Assembly: GCF_004027225.2 (NCBI RefSeq)
Contig: NC_044279.2
Span: 48,570,744 to 48,634,743 of the forward strand
DNA from: Strigops habroptila
Taxonomy: Eukaryota; Chordata; Aves; Psittaciformes; Psittacidae
DNA length: 64,000 nucleotides
Reading direction: 5' to 3'
Below the pieces are notes generated by a model. That model was not told the DNA's origin and made no database searches. It saw only the letters and a list, made by a program, of their open reading frames with translations. Within the stretch, counting starts at the first letter, position 1. Every line of letters starts with the position of its first letter. A program made the position numbers and the translations under genes. Below are positions 9,903 to 24,900 of this stretch, in pieces.

Positions 9903-12900
9903 CTGTTAGAAAATTAAACACTGTTTTAGGCAGTTGCTGGTAGAAGTGTAAATCACACTGCTCTGACTAGCTACAGATTCACACAAGAATTAACATCGTA
10001 CTTGCATTACCAGTTGGTCTGTTTGTGCGAATGCCAGAAATATATTCAAGGAGTCCAAATATACAAAGCTTGCTAGAGACGTTTAGCTATCAATACAAGG
10101 CCAGATGATAGAACCATTGAGGATAGTACTGGACTAAGAAATATAACAGCTCAAACAGTAAACGTCTGTTAAAATTTATTATTACACTTACACAAATACA
10201 TCAGATATTTCCTTGGCCATAATCGGAAAAAATAGTGTCCACTGATGTAAACAGGCCAACAGCACGTTCTTTGTTTTTTCTTTTAATGCTATCAAAGCAG
10301 CATTTATTTTGGAGGTTCAGCATAAGTCTCCTAAGGATATTAAATACTCAGAAAAAATTTGCATTTTAAGGTACTTAATGTTACTCCTAGCTACGATAAA
10401 AGAGAGTATGTCCAATTTCAAGTTTTCCTACTGATGAAAAAAGCAATTGTCTGAACAGGAAAACAAAGCTATTGAATGCCTTGGATCTTTTTTTAGTTTT
10501 GTTTTATATAGTATGAATAAGGACACAGTGGAAACAAGGGAATGGTATTGTAATTAACAAGAAAACATTTGTATGCATCTGCAAGACAAAATACCCCCCA
10601 AAATCAAAAAAGACTTAGAGATTTTGTGTAGAGAAGTGTAATTAAGCATGTTCTCAGCTGTTCAAAATTTTCAGTTGTCCTGAGTACTTCAGTGTTTTTG
10701 AATATCCCTATTTGCACAAAACTATACATGCAGCCATTTGAATGCTTAAGTATTAATAATGGACCAGTTAGCACATGAAATCTATTGTATTAATGTAAAA
10801 TTCATTTGGGAAAACTGTGGTGAAACCAGTCAGATAAGCTAAGCATACAGGCAAGATAAATGTACTGCTTCCATGCTGATTTCTAGTCTACTCCATGATT
10901 CATATAGCAAATATTTTCTCCCGATTAATGACCAAGCTTCTAGGTTATTTCGTGTAACACACACATAATACATACATAGAATCATAGAATCATAGATAAA
11001 TATGACATTGATAAATATGACTCCAAACTCAGACACATCAGCAGGACTTTAAATGAAACAGCTTGTGTAGGTGTTCTTTGAATTCAAGCTTTTGGTCTGA
11101 ACATACTAAGCGTGCCTAAGTGCTCAGGCATATCTGCACACACACTTCAAACGTCTGTCCCTTACTTCGTAGGGCTTGCTTTATGTTCACTGCCATATAT
11201 TAATTAAAAATAACTAAAATTTACAGCTGGAAATAAGGGACACATCAGTTCTTAAAACACATTTTCTGATTCCTCCAAAGGTAACAATTCAATTTTCACT
11301 TCAGCAGACCAGGGACAGAGAAACAGGCTAGAAGAATAGGCTAAAAAAAGAAAGATTTCTTGTTTTATCTTAGACTGTTCCATTCTTCTACATTCATTCT
11401 TTTGCGAAAGACAGTCTGCTTCTTCATTTAAAGCATTTCAGAAGTCCTAAAGAAACCAGGACCTTATGTTTAAGTAATTTAAAAGTTTTATTTACATATG
11501 TTATAATATGCATCTTCTGTACATGTGCTTAAACTCTGATTATTAACATTCGTGACTTCTGAAACATTTTCTAGAAAAAAGTAACAAATTAATTCAAAGA
11601 GTTTCTTACTTTTGAGCTGAATGGGGATCATCTGCTTTAAATATGTAAAATAAAGTGTTTTTGTGCAGTAAATGGAACACTCTAGACTCTGAGTTTTCAT
11701 CTTTTACTTCACTGACTGTGAATCCAAGTAAAGGCTGGCTCTCTAATGCTGCCACATCCTATTTTATGGGAAAAAAAGCAAACAAGACAAAATTGAGCAT
11801 GTAAGACATACTAAGAAATGCATTTAGACTTACTCATGCACCATACCATTGCAACAGATTATACAACAAACAGGTTGTTACAAATAGTCATGCACAAAAT
11901 GCCACTTTTTATAGTCCTCATGCATGAATCAGGCGACAGGAAATAACAAAACCTTGTAGACTTCAACATTGCTGTTCCTCTTTTTATTTCCCATTTCCCT
12001 GGTAACATCTTCATATTCTTTTCTCAAGCACCAGTCACACTCCAAATACTTTTGATGGCTAAACTTATTTTGCTTTCTGTTGCTCAAAATTCACAGCGTA
12101 GGGAAAAAAAGTTGCTTAGTGTTTTCCCTAGCCAACTGGTTGGCTAGTAAGGAGTAGCAAGAGAAGCTGCACCTTTTTCTCTCCTCTTCATTTAATTTCA
12201 AAACCTGGCTAATAAGGCACCTTTTCCCTTCCTTATTCATCTCAATCACTTCTTTTCTTATGCCTAGCATTTTTGGAAGGGGGGAAAAAGGAAAAGGTAT
12301 TTTCATCCTGTGCATATTCCAAAACAGTGTTTTGTAACTAGGCAGGGACCTGCAATGCTTCTGGATAGTGAAAAAATAAATAATGAATGTACATGAACAC
12401 CAACACATCAGGTGAAGACTTTGATAATTGCCTCTACATTGAAACAAGAGTATCCTGAGAAAGCAACATTTCTTGATACTGGAAAACAGTCAAGTAAGGC
12501 TTAGCAATCTGTTTTAGTATCTTAAGTTTTTTTACCACTTATTAGTGGTCTTTATATCACTTGGAACTAATAGAAGTAGTTTAACTGGAGTTTTCTGGCT
12601 AAGGCCACAGTGGACCTTCCCTTGAGACTCGAAACAATGTCTCCTGCAATGGCTCATCAAGATGAAAAATAAAGACAGCTATTCCTTAGTTTAAAGAAAA
12701 CAGGAAAGAGTTAATTTTATGATTTTGAGCTGCAAACTGAACCTACTCTGGAAGGCTGGTATCAGCAAAAGAAAATTTAAGGTGACTGTCACAGACAAAT
12801 ATGCCTTTCTTTACACTTGTTAAAGTCTCCTTTGCAACTGCCAGGAAAGGCACAGTGCTGTAAAATATTTGTCAAATCTTTGCAAAAGCAATTGTTTTGT

Positions 12901-15900
12901 ACATACTAATTGAAAATATTTTTAGAAATACTTGGGTTTTTTACTATTGTCAGTGCTGGGGTGGAAATAACATCACCGTTTCTGGATGTAATTCGGAAAT
13001 TCAAAATAAAGATTGGCACTACAGGAGGAACAAATCTGATCATAAACCAGGAAATATCTAGAGTGGAGATGGCTTGAGGGTAAAGAAGGGTAATTTTTAC
13101 ACAGTCAGGATAGGCTGAGCCTTACATTTTGGAAGAGAGTAAAGGATAGTAATACCTTTAAACAAATGCTTTGGATATTTTGCTCTTCAAAGCTATTAGC
13201 AAACTATAATATGTAATACAAAAAGGTGAAACCCAAGATCTTCCAGTCCTACAGTGCATCCATATATGTTGCAAAACATTGTAAGATGCAATAAAACTAC
13301 ATCCTCAGCACATGCTGGGATGTGCAGAGCTTGTACATATTGGTTACATTATTCCACACTGCAACAGGACTACACATTCTAAATAAAAAAAGCAAATGCC
13401 ATTAGGTAAGATGCATTTCTTTTTATACTACAGCACTGTGTATTAAATAGTAACTCCAGGCTGAAGATGACAGTTTGAGGAGAAAAGATTTAGTTTGCTT
13501 ATTTTCCAAACATTCAGAATACCATATGGAACTTCAGAACAAGATACTTCAAGATGCTTTTTATAAGGTTGGTTTTGCCACTAGCCCGATGTGATGCATC
13601 CAAACAGACCCCCGTGTATTCAACTGACTCAGAACATACCTACAACCGTGCAATGGTGTGCAGTGCAGAGGTACTCAAAGCTAGGTCTGGAATCAGAAAT
13701 GGTGTAGCTGTATTAGTGTATTATAGTACCAAGCTCACTGGCTCTTTTCAAAATACTATACTGCAATCAGACCCATTACGGTTAGGTGATCTAACTATAG
13801 CTTGTTGCTGGATGATATACAACTTTGTTACAAAGACAGTATTATCATTGGCTATTTGATTTCTAATATGTAGTTTTCTTACCTCACTAGCAGCATATGT
13901 ATATAGCACCTTATTTTTTATAACAAACCATAGGTGTTTCCATGGTTTCTTACTGCCCTTCGATCTGTGTAGGTAGCCACTCATTGTAGAATCTTCTGTA
14001 TTTGCTGAAACCTGAAGAAACAAACAAACCCCAGAAGTATGAATGCATCTGTCCAGGGTTTCCCAGTACAGCTTTTTTTAAACCAGATCTCCAGTGCCCT
14101 GTCCTGTCAAAAACTCCAGTTCTTACCTGATCTCGAGTTGATGTTGCTAATTAACTCAGATGGCTGAAAAAAAAAGGATTTTGTCTGCCATCATCTAATC
14201 TGGTCTGGAATAGAGGTTTCTGCAGTCACCAGGGTTGGAACTTAAATTTGATGCACCAGGACAAAAGAGGGCTGAAACACTGAGGACCACACACAGCTGG
14301 AGAACACACATTCCTATGTAAGAAGAAAAATTACTTTCTTCCATTCCCAAGACCTCCAGCATAGGTAGGCAGAGTTTAGCTCTACCTTTCCTAATCATAA
14401 GCCAAGAGCGGAGTTGGTGTAAAAGTCTTCTCATTGACTGTTGGTGCAGGGATAAATCACTATTCCTTGAAACACAGGGAAGCAGGAAAGAAATTAAAAT
14501 TCCAACTATCTCCCTGAATCACATTCTCACAGGTATTTATGCAGTTTATATTCTGCTTCAAAGTTCAGGTCCCTGCCTATATAAAACTAAAGCCCAAACC
14601 ACTATTACATGCAAATTTTGATTTTGTAGATTTCTAAAAAAGATGCCCAAAATATGGAACTATCTTTTTCATTGTTAATACTGATGATATAATACCAACA
14701 AGGCATGACTTTTGATCAGTAAAGCACTTACTTCTTTGAGGGCTGCAGGAATTTTTTTCTGCTTTCTTCCAGAGGGAATGCTGTGTAAAACTGTAGACAA
14801 GGCACTTGACGGAGATTTATGGTTGACTGGGGATCCGCTCTTAGAAGTGCACTGGTTATCTAAAATGCATAGGATGAATATACTGCTTTATGCCACAGAT
14901 GACTTAACACAGGCAATGATTCTTGGACTTTTTTCTTAAGAACAGCTGACATTTTTCTTCTGATCAGGTCTTTCAATAGTAACACTTAATCACATTGAAT
15001 TCAGTGTAGAATTAACTTTTCAGTATTATCATCAACGACATGAATTAGAATATCCCAAATCACACACAGACTGGAAAAAAAAAAAAAACCAAAACAAAAC
15101 CCACAAGTAATCGAAAACTAAACAGATTGGTCTTGTTTGTTTACAGTCTGTTCTCTTGATGTTGAACCACCTTTGCCCATATGCAGGGTGAAAATCAAGT
15201 CTTAAAAACCACACCAAATTTTGAGAGCTGTCCTCTGTAGTTCAGCCTGTGCTTTACCTCTGTTCCCCAACTCTGTCCTTCAATCCTCTACATCTGTTAT
15301 CTTCTCAGCTTTTTTCGGTATGGGTGCTACACAGTTCCTCTTCCAGCATCATGCCATCATACATGCGTTTCTGGAGATTCCCATCTCCAGAGTCAAATCT
15401 GTGTTTCTCCACTGCCACTGGCAATTCCTTCATCTCTCTTGGAGAACTTCTGCAACACTTCACTCCTTTAAAATCCTCTTTTCTAGCAACACCCACCACT
15501 ATTTCACAGCCCATCCTGGAAGGAGCAGCTTCATTAACTCTACTTCTAGAGTTGTCCCTGAACATGGTGAGGCTCTGAAATAGTGAGCAGAGCAGGAGAG
15601 CAATTGGATTGCCAGCCGTACCCACTTGCTCTGCAGCTCTCTTTCCAGCTGAAAGCACCTGCAATTGTCTGCAGCACAGCAGCCTCTAGTGCCCAACGCA
15701 CAGACCTGCAGGTGGTCCAGACAACCCGCCTTCCCCATCACCGCAGGCTCCCACCACCACTTCAAGGGTTGTCGATGCTGCGTTCCACATCCCCGTGAGA
15801 AACGTCATCCCCAGCATGCTAGAAGCCATAGCTTGATTATTTTCCTGGGAAATCACAGATTTCCTGATACCCTAGAAAGCTTGAACTGTAGCCTCTGCCA

Positions 15901-18900
15901 GAGGGAAAGGCAGCAAACTGTTTCAGTTCCTGCTTATGGCTCATTTGTATATTCTATACTAGAGTCTTTGAACAGAATTCAGAGCAAGTCTTGTGAGATG
16001 GGGCTGGATTCCCATTTTACTGGGAAGTGCCTCCATTGACTTTATATTCGTTTCTGCATAAAGATATGATGAAAAGCAATGTAACACTAGTTATCTCAAA
16101 AAGAAAGCAGTATAAGCTACATGTCATTACCATAGGGCAAATGCATGCTTCTGGAAGAAAGAGCCAGAATATTGAAAATTCGTGTCCTAGCTTACCCCAC
16201 AGAAACTTGTTTGGGCTTTTATAAACTCAGATGCCTATGACTTGCCAGGGACTAGCAGAATTAGGCAGCTGAAACCAGCAGTAAATATGAGGCACAAACA
16301 TATCATGTTAATAAGGGCGATAAAAATAAGACAGTTTGTGAAGCATTTCTTTACCTTGTTTCTGTAGCTCCCTGAAGCAATGATCACATACTCGTGCTGG
16401 CTGGTTTTTCATGTAGTCTAAACCATGCTTATTTGATGAACAAGCTTGACAAACAATCTGCAAACAGATAAAAGCATTATTGTACATGATGCGTACCGGT
16501 AGATCACCAAATGCTCAAAGATGTTCAGCACTGTCAAGCCTGTAACAGAACCTGAAATAGGCACTATATTACACTGAAAATGGTTTAAGATTTTGGCTTT
16601 ACCCTATGTCCTTAAGTTCAACATGCTTCTCTTTCCTCCTCTAAATTATAAAAATTTAAATACAAAAAAAATCAGAGTTACACAAGTCAGTAAGCCAACA
16701 TTAACAATGCATGAAGAGTAGAACAAACCTACTATGTTACTGAACTGTTTAAATCATAAGCTTTTACAGAACTAAAAATAGTAATTTCTCTCTTGACAAT
16801 TTCTCTGCAACACAGATGTCTCAAGTGCATTGAATTCTATATTCTTACTTGATTAAAACAAGAAAAATAAAGGGTTTAGATATACCTGTAATAAGTGTTA
16901 AATATAAAGTAAGTTTGGTACTAACTTAAAAACAAAATCATTATTTATCTTATCAAAATTGGCGAGGAAGATATTTTTCTGATTTCAGCCAGCATTCTCT
17001 GTTTGTACTATGTAATTGCAGAAGCAGAAGACAATCATAAGTAGTACTCCAAAATGCAAAATAAGAAGCATGTAACAGATTAAAAGGTTGAACACTGCTC
17101 TGTCGTAACACCTTGCTCTAAAACAAAGAAGCAAACAACTCCAACATGATGGTTTTAATCCATACAATTGTGTAACAGTACAGTGTTCCCTTAAAAGAGT
17201 TGTGGTGCAATCAGGCTCCACCTGCATTTATCACACAAGGTACCTAAATGACTAATGGAAAATGTGATGACAAAATTGTCCAACCTTTCCACATGCCCTG
17301 CAATGATGCCTTCTCCATGTCAAGGTGAATTCACTTGTACAGATCATACACATCGTGGCTCTAGTATCAGGGATCCAGATTGGAGCCTTTGACCCAAGTG
17401 GACTATCTTCTTCCTGTTTCTCTGGATCTGCCTGAGAACATAGGCAGAATATCATTACATCAGTGATGCGAAATAAGATTAATATTTATCAGTGATTATA
17501 GGGTAACTCTAATTAACACTAGAAAGCCTTCTCTGATAAATCGTCATGGTCTTAAATGTTATCTACTATTTCATCAGTGACCATTATAGTGCAACCCTGA
17601 AGAGAGAGCTGCATTTAATTAGTTCAAAAAGGCGGTGTGATTTTCAAGCTTTACCAGCCTATTTATATCAATAGCTGCTATATTTTAGTATCTTTTCATT
17701 TTATCTTTCTTTTAGCAAGATTACTGAGAGAATTGAGAAAGCTGCTTTGCGTTTTTTTGGAAGAAAATGATTTTATATTTATGAACCAGATAACATTATG
17801 ATATATTGTTCTGTTCACTTATCATTTACGATCCTGTTTTATTATTCATTATGGAATGCCCCTTGTTTCTCTAAACACCTGCAAAGAAGCTTTGTGTTCA
17901 AAAAGGGAACAAACCAACAATAATGGTGTGATATACCTCTTCAAGACTTTTGCTAGGATTAAATGTGATTCTCTTTTTTGTGTATTCTTCAATTGACTTG
18001 GAGATAGCTTCTAACCACTCATCTCTTTCTGTAGCAGAACTGTTGGAGTAAAAAAATATAAATTATTATTAACATTTAAAACAAGAAGCAAGTGTTGATT
18101 AGAATTCCACTGGCTTTATTACACACTGACCTAACTCTCTTGCAATTTCAGTTTAATAGACCATCTCCAGTCCCTACTGAAACTGGCTTTATTTTTAGTC
18201 TGTATGGTGTCAGTCATTTTGTTGATTAATGCTAAAAAAGATTTCTGTGTCTGTTGTTATAATGTGGGTTCCCTTCCCCCTTTCCTCTTTCCAAAATACC
18301 TTATGATTGTTGCAGGGCTTCTATGTCATTGTCATTTACTGGTCTATATGATGCTCCAAGAACAAAGGCATGGGCCCTCCTCTCTTGAGAGGGACCCTGA
18401 AATTTCACCAAGCCTTTTATTCCTTCCCCCCACTTCCTTCTGCCTCAAAGTGCAGTTTGTTATACCCAGACTTATGAAACCTTGAGCTTCTGTCAAGAAA
18501 AACACGCTGCCTCTTCCCCAGCCTTGTGCTCCTACTAGGTCATGCTACTTTGAAATTATTCTTTTCTTTCAAATTTTTCCATTGGATTAGCTAACCCAAA
18601 GAGATAAACATATGAGCTTCCTGTACCTCTCCATCCCACAGCTGATGGATCACTAACCAAGTGCAAGGAAAGCATTAGGCTGAAGTGGCCATGGTATGGG
18701 ACGCAGGAAGAACACTGGATTATGTGCAATGCCAAAGCACTTCCTCTGGCTGTGGGCCCATCACCACTTTCATATAATATAAATCTATGCTGCTCCTGCT
18801 GCAAAGGGCAGCCTACTATACTCCCTCTCAGCCACTAGGTCTTACTTTCACCCTTGTGCCACAACACACGTGGTAACACAGTGGGCTATGTAAGTACAGT

Positions 18901-21900
18901 GGGCTGTACTTACAGGAAACAAATCCATACTAAAGCAACCATTTGACCTGCCTTTCCTATGGATCAGTTTACTGACTGGGTTCACTATGCAGCACGGAGG
19001 GTGCTCTGAGGACGTAAGAAGCAGTTTTGTGGCAGAGGAACAGCTAGACGTGTTTAAGATGCCATGCCAGCTTAAAAAGGGCTTCTAAAATTTAAACCAG
19101 TATCACTACCAACATTCTTTTTATTTCCTACTTCTTATATAGTATCAAATAAATTAATTTGGAATAAATTAATTTGAATAGGATAAATATATAAAAAGGA
19201 AAGTTAGGGAAGAGGAAAGCAACGACTTACACAAATTGGGTGTGCAACACCAATTACTTTTTAAAGACTTCTGTACATGAATTTGGAAGCTTTGATCATA
19301 TTTGAACCTTTACGGAAAATACTTTGAGCCAGGGTTTTGAACTGCATGAAACTGAGTACTATACAGAATCAGAGAGGACAAATCTGGTAAGGTTCCCCCT
19401 CGCAGAGGAAGCCTGTGAGGCATGAGGGGAAAAAAAACCCACAAACCATCTAGCACACACAGCAACAAAATCAAAACAAAAGGAGAGGAAATAAGACACA
19501 AGGAAGGGCAAAGCAATGTATTATTGTCTGTCCCAATATCTCGCACTCTGCGTGGAACATTTTGTTCAGTTTATTTACTTTTGCCTCATCTGGAATGAAC
19601 AACTGGTCTGCATTAGCTATGTAACATTCATAAGTAATCAACTCCGTTGGCTTTTCCAAAATCTGGTTACGTTTAATTAGGTTCCTATAACTAAATAATT
19701 AAATTTAAAGTTGGCCCGGTTTTTGGAGATTAAGCATTCCCCTGTCATGTAGGGATTGCTACACATGGGGCTGCTTGCACATGAGCTACGTGGCTTATGT
19801 CCCAGTATTCAGCTGTGGAGCTCACACTTGGTAGGTTTGTTAGTGCTAGCCTTTAGGATTGCTTACAGTCTTTCAGAATTTAACAGCAAAGGCAGTGCCA
19901 TCAGCAACTGAATTGATGTAATGGTATGGTGCAGCAAAATAGTCAGTGTTCCTTCTGCTGTCACTCCCAGCCCTCTTCCCCAGCTGCACAGCTCTACCAG
20001 CTTCCCTCGCTGCAGATCCAGTATTTCTTGCAGCCTTCCAAAAGTAATTTTGTTTACTAAAATTGCAGGGTTTTCTTCAAGTTTTTCAAACTTATTATTT
20101 ATTTATTTATTGAAGATTTAACAAAACAGCAGAAAACTTTGAATGGACTGCAGAGAGACCCAGCAATTGTTATTACTGGCAAACGTGCATGCTAGGGGCA
20201 CACACTGCAGCTGCCCAATGGAGCTAAGCAGCTTGGTGGTCCCAGGAGGGCTCACAGAAGTATACCCCTGTTGTTTTCAGGACCAGAGCCTTAGGGCACC
20301 TCTCCTAGCTCAGCTAGTATCCCATGAACTATCCTTATGTTAGGGGAAGCAACACAGCTAGGTCTGCCTGGGGTAGCTCTTCGCTAGCCTTATTGAGGGG
20401 ATGCTTGCCTTGAGGGAGATGGGGCCAGCTGGCCTCAGACCGCATCAGACTGGCACGACTGTTGTTTTCAGGACTGAAGCTTTACTTCTGTACAGTGCTG
20501 TATCACGCAGATGTGCTAACTTGTTTCTCCAATTAAGAGATTTCTAGTACAATACTGCATTATACCATGTAAAACAATGCACATCCCTACAGATATCCCA
20601 GGAAAACTGAAACCTCAACACAGACTAGACAAAGCAGAATAAATAAATATATAAAGCAGGCAGTAAAACTAAACCTGAAATGATAAAGACTCTTGTCTAA
20701 GCATTAGTCTACACTTCTTTTGTTAACTGGCTTACTTTTTATTACTAGCAAATTTTCACCAGCTGAATTGCTACACTCTCCATCTCTATCCCCAAGATCA
20801 TTTCAGAATCTCTTCTTTGCTGTACACTCCACATAATGCTTACTAATTGAAAAAACACGAAAGCAAAATTTGTTTCCAGTGTCTGTACGATTAATTCAAA
20901 CAGTTCTGCAATTGAGATTTTTACCACAAAGGAATCAAGAATCTGTTAGAATGAGGTGTCATCAAAAGGAAGATGTAGTCTGTATTGACAAGCTACTGAT
21001 TCTTTTCACATCCAGGATATTTATCAATAGGAACAATATATTTAACTGTGAAAAAATACACGCAAGTACCTATTGCTGGTAGTTTTTCACTTGTTTCCCT
21101 CCCACACCACAATGGGCCCAGGTCTTACAGATGGATAACAATCTGAAAACCGCCATTTTACACCTGAGGCCCTCAGCACGTCCTTTATCCCCAGCAAATG
21201 CAACCTCCCCTGTCATTGTTGTGTAACTTAGGGCTCTTACATACATAGAGCTTCCAGCAAGTATAAAAATAACAGAACTGAACACTGCAAAGATGCAAGA
21301 TCAACAACACTAGAAAAGAATGCGCAAATCAGAGCAGCTTTAGTTGGTAATGTGAGGTTAATTCCAGTAATTTCAAGGTCAAAACAAGAACATGTCACAA
21401 ACTCTGCCCAATTTCATGAGAACGTTATATATAAGGGGTTTTCCCCATGGGACTAGCATGCATTTCACAGGACTTGCTTTTAATCTACCACTTAATCAGT
21501 TCCTCAAAGGGACAAGTTTTGTGGAAGAAGGTAGGTTGTATTTAAAGATGACAATCTTTTTACAAGTTCCAATGATTTTTTACAATTTTCTTAAATGACT
21601 GAATTAAAAGTGAAATGCTGTTTCGAGTCAAGCAGAGATAAATCCACATTGCCTACTGCAATCCCATAAATGTATTCATGTATTTGTGCGACACCCAGTC
21701 ACCAAGGCACCTAAGCAGCAAGGACCTGCTCATGTTAGACTGGAGCAGAGTCATACTCTAAACTGACATGCGTTTTTTTCCCCACTGTGCAAATGAACTA
21801 TAAGAAACATTTAAATTTGTTGAAAGAAGTATTTTTGTATTTTTCAAGTCTGTTGTTATAAATGACTAGTGCTCAGACAACCGAGCTACTTCCTTTGGCT

Positions 21901-24900
21901 ACTTTGACATGGTTAACCTTGGTCTACCCCTCAGCTAGAGATACTGCTATCTTTGCGCAGACATCCTCATGTCGATATTTACAAGGTCACACAAAAAGAA
22001 GCAGTCTGCCCTTGCTCAGCTTTGCTAAACAAAAGAGAAAACATGTCTTCCTTCATTGGTATCAGCACTGTCACAAATATCAGAACATATAAAACTTCAA
22101 CTCAAATGTAGCAAAAACAACAATTCACAAAACGAGATCTTTGCTAAAGGCATCTCAGTGAAGCTAGACCGTAGCTGCTCTGGTTTAGTGGCTATCTATC
22201 CTTTTGCTTTTAAACAGAGAATTTGATTTTCTGGTAAAGACAAGCACCATTCCAGTAATTGCTGCCATTTCCATAATTTCAGGTTCACTGAGATCCATTT
22301 CTTCTTTCAATTACACTGTTATTTTAGCTAGAAGACAAGGCTGACTTCTTCCAATTTATATCAGTTACCAATGAAGATATTGAAATTTATTGTCATGCTT
22401 CATATCCTGTCCTGTTAATGCATAAACAGAGTACAGTAACTTTGGAAGAACAAAAAAACCCACTGAAAAGCAAAGCCTAAAATTAATTGAATCAAAACTA
22501 TTTGAATTCTCATTCCTCTCAAAGAAAGGCAGTGAAAGGATATTTCAATTAAAGTTTTTGAAGGTGTAGCTAAGCTGAAAAGTAGGAACTAAGCAAGAGT
22601 AAAACTCACTCTGATTGTTAACTGTCTTGAGGACAGCAGAACCCCTACCAGCTGCAGCCTTAAGCCCAAATTGCTCAAATATCAGCTACATTTACTATAT
22701 CTTTTCTGCTTCTATCCATCATTTCACAACAGGCAGTCTTCCTTACAAGTTAGAGTGAACTGTATTAGAGACTATAAATTCATATGGTATCTGTAAAACT
22801 TATTACATGTGACCAGGCTTCCTTTCCGCTGGCCCATTTAAAAATATACTTAAATTTTCAAAATCAGATTTTGAATGTGAACAGAAGTAAATTCAAACAA
22901 AGCCTACCTTATTTCCAGACACCCATCTGTCATTCCCTCTGTTCTGTAAGTACTCCAGCCAAGGGTAACTTTACATTACATAAGTGCACAATGAGCTATA
23001 AAAAGCTTACATGGCTTATTCATTTGTAAGACTTACCTTGCTGAAAGAATGAAGGATCTCTCTACACTTTCAATGTTCAGCTCATTCTGATATGCTTCCT
23101 GGGTTGGCTTTTTAACCTTCCGTTGAGACAGAAAACTTGACATTCAAACTGAAATGGTACTTTTACAGTCACTTTAGTTTTACTTACTGTAAAATCCCTC
23201 ACACTTTTACTGCAGATAGGGCACATTGGAGAGAAAAATCTCTAATCATACACCACTCCAGAGGGCCCAGCTACACTAAGATTACATGCAGCCCAGATTT
23301 TTATTTCACTGTGGCCCATACTAACACTGGAGATACGCAGGGGAATGAAGCTCAAGAGCTGCCAGACAGTTCCCGCCTGTGCTTTAACATGCCCAGGCCC
23401 ATTGCCTTCAAATCACCTCCTGCAACTGGGCCTAAAAAGGCACTGCTGCTGCTGCAGGACAAGATGCAGCCCACCCATGTGCCCCAGAATGGCTATCTGT
23501 GCCGTACCCCCAAGGGCTGGATCGCCCTGCTAGCCCTTCTGAGCTACCAAGTTTCAAATATAAGGAGGTTTAAAAGCCAAGAGTGGTTCTGAGCCATCAT
23601 GACACATTTGCTGGCAGAAGAGATTTTGCAGCTCTGCCTGCGAAAGCTTGGATCCGGGCACCAGATCTGCACTGCAGCTGGACTTGGTGCTTTTCTCTGA
23701 CAGCACCCGAGACAAGTTACTTGATTCCCAAGGCAATGGTTTGTTTCCGCTGTCACGACAGAGACCATGTCAATATATGGCATGCGTGTCCCTTATCACT
23801 ACCCAGAGGGGCTCAGGGCTTTATGTGACGCTTTTCACAAAGGCTCAGAAAAAAAAGCCGTGTCTCCCCTCACAGTTAGCAGCTCTCTATAAACCATAGA
23901 GATTTGATGCACCAGATATTTCACAGGCAGAGATGCCTAATCTCTGCGTGTGGGCAACAAAAAGCAGTCAGAAAGCAAAAGAGAGGCAGTCTAAACAAGC
24001 AGGCAGATTATTCCAGAGTAGGACAATACTAGGTGAAATTCAGGTGAGATTGTCCTGCAGCGACACTGTTTGTTTTTTTTTTAGGGAAACCTATATAGCA
24101 ATCCCACAGGCCATATTATGCAAGAAATGTTCAGCCTGTAGAACTCCTTTGGAACATGAGCACCTTTAAATCTCTTTCCAACAATAAACATAGTTGCATT
24201 TTGAACATTTGAAGGCCTGAGTTTAAATAGATTTGAAGAAGATTTATTTTAACAAGTGACTCACCTTCATTCCAGCCAATGACAGCATGTTGTTGAGTTT
24301 ATACATCCCTGACTGAACTGGAGTTGTATATAACAGGGCATCATTGAACTGTAATATAGAAGCAGTGTTTTTTAATGACTGATGGCTGTTTAGAGACAGA
24401 TAATTTCAGATGCATTTTACCGGCAGTACAGAACCCATACGGCACTGAGACCAACTGTCCAGAAGGGCATCTTCTACTTCCTATTATTCCACTTAGAACC
24501 CAAGAAACATTTTCATGTATGAATTTAGATAACAATAGGTGTCTATTTATATCCTCCTTGTGTAAATATACATTTGGCACATGAGTAAACAGTGCACGGA
24601 TGTCAAGAACAGGCTGTCAAAAAGGACAAAGATGTTTCTCGTGTACACGGCTGTATTGTATAACGAACTACTTTAAAAGAATATTAGAATTAACCATTCA
24701 AACAAAGCAAAACATTCCAGAAACTCAGCGATAGCAGAATTAAGATTAGCAATTTATAATTATAAGGACAAACTTATCTGTATGTACCATGTGAATTTTA
24801 CCAGTTTAAACGTGCATTTACTGTTTATTTCCTGTTCCACCAGACTTGGCTTCATTCACTGCACTTACTGAACAGCTATTGAGATCTATTTGTTGTTCAA

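Larger units (their letters stand above)
18040..23036 (-). other. FGD6: FGD6 intron 14
   Basis: 5.0 kb. It contains a perfect short hairpin at 18890-18913 and a duplicated AT-rich unit near 19146-19178. No transposable element is recognisable and the open frames inside look random. Confidence 0.9.

Noticed and set aside
15221..15798. Overlapping open frames on both strands (120, 119 and 109 codons) in intron 17
   Set aside because: The sequence is pyrimidine-biased, the frames overlap on both strands and none has a recognisable domain.
23583..23828. Zinc-knuckle-like CFRC...H...C peptide in an intronic open frame
   Set aside because: The spacing does not fit CCHC (C-x2-C-x4-H-x4-C), since a His stands where the last Cys should be. 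There is no gag-like context.
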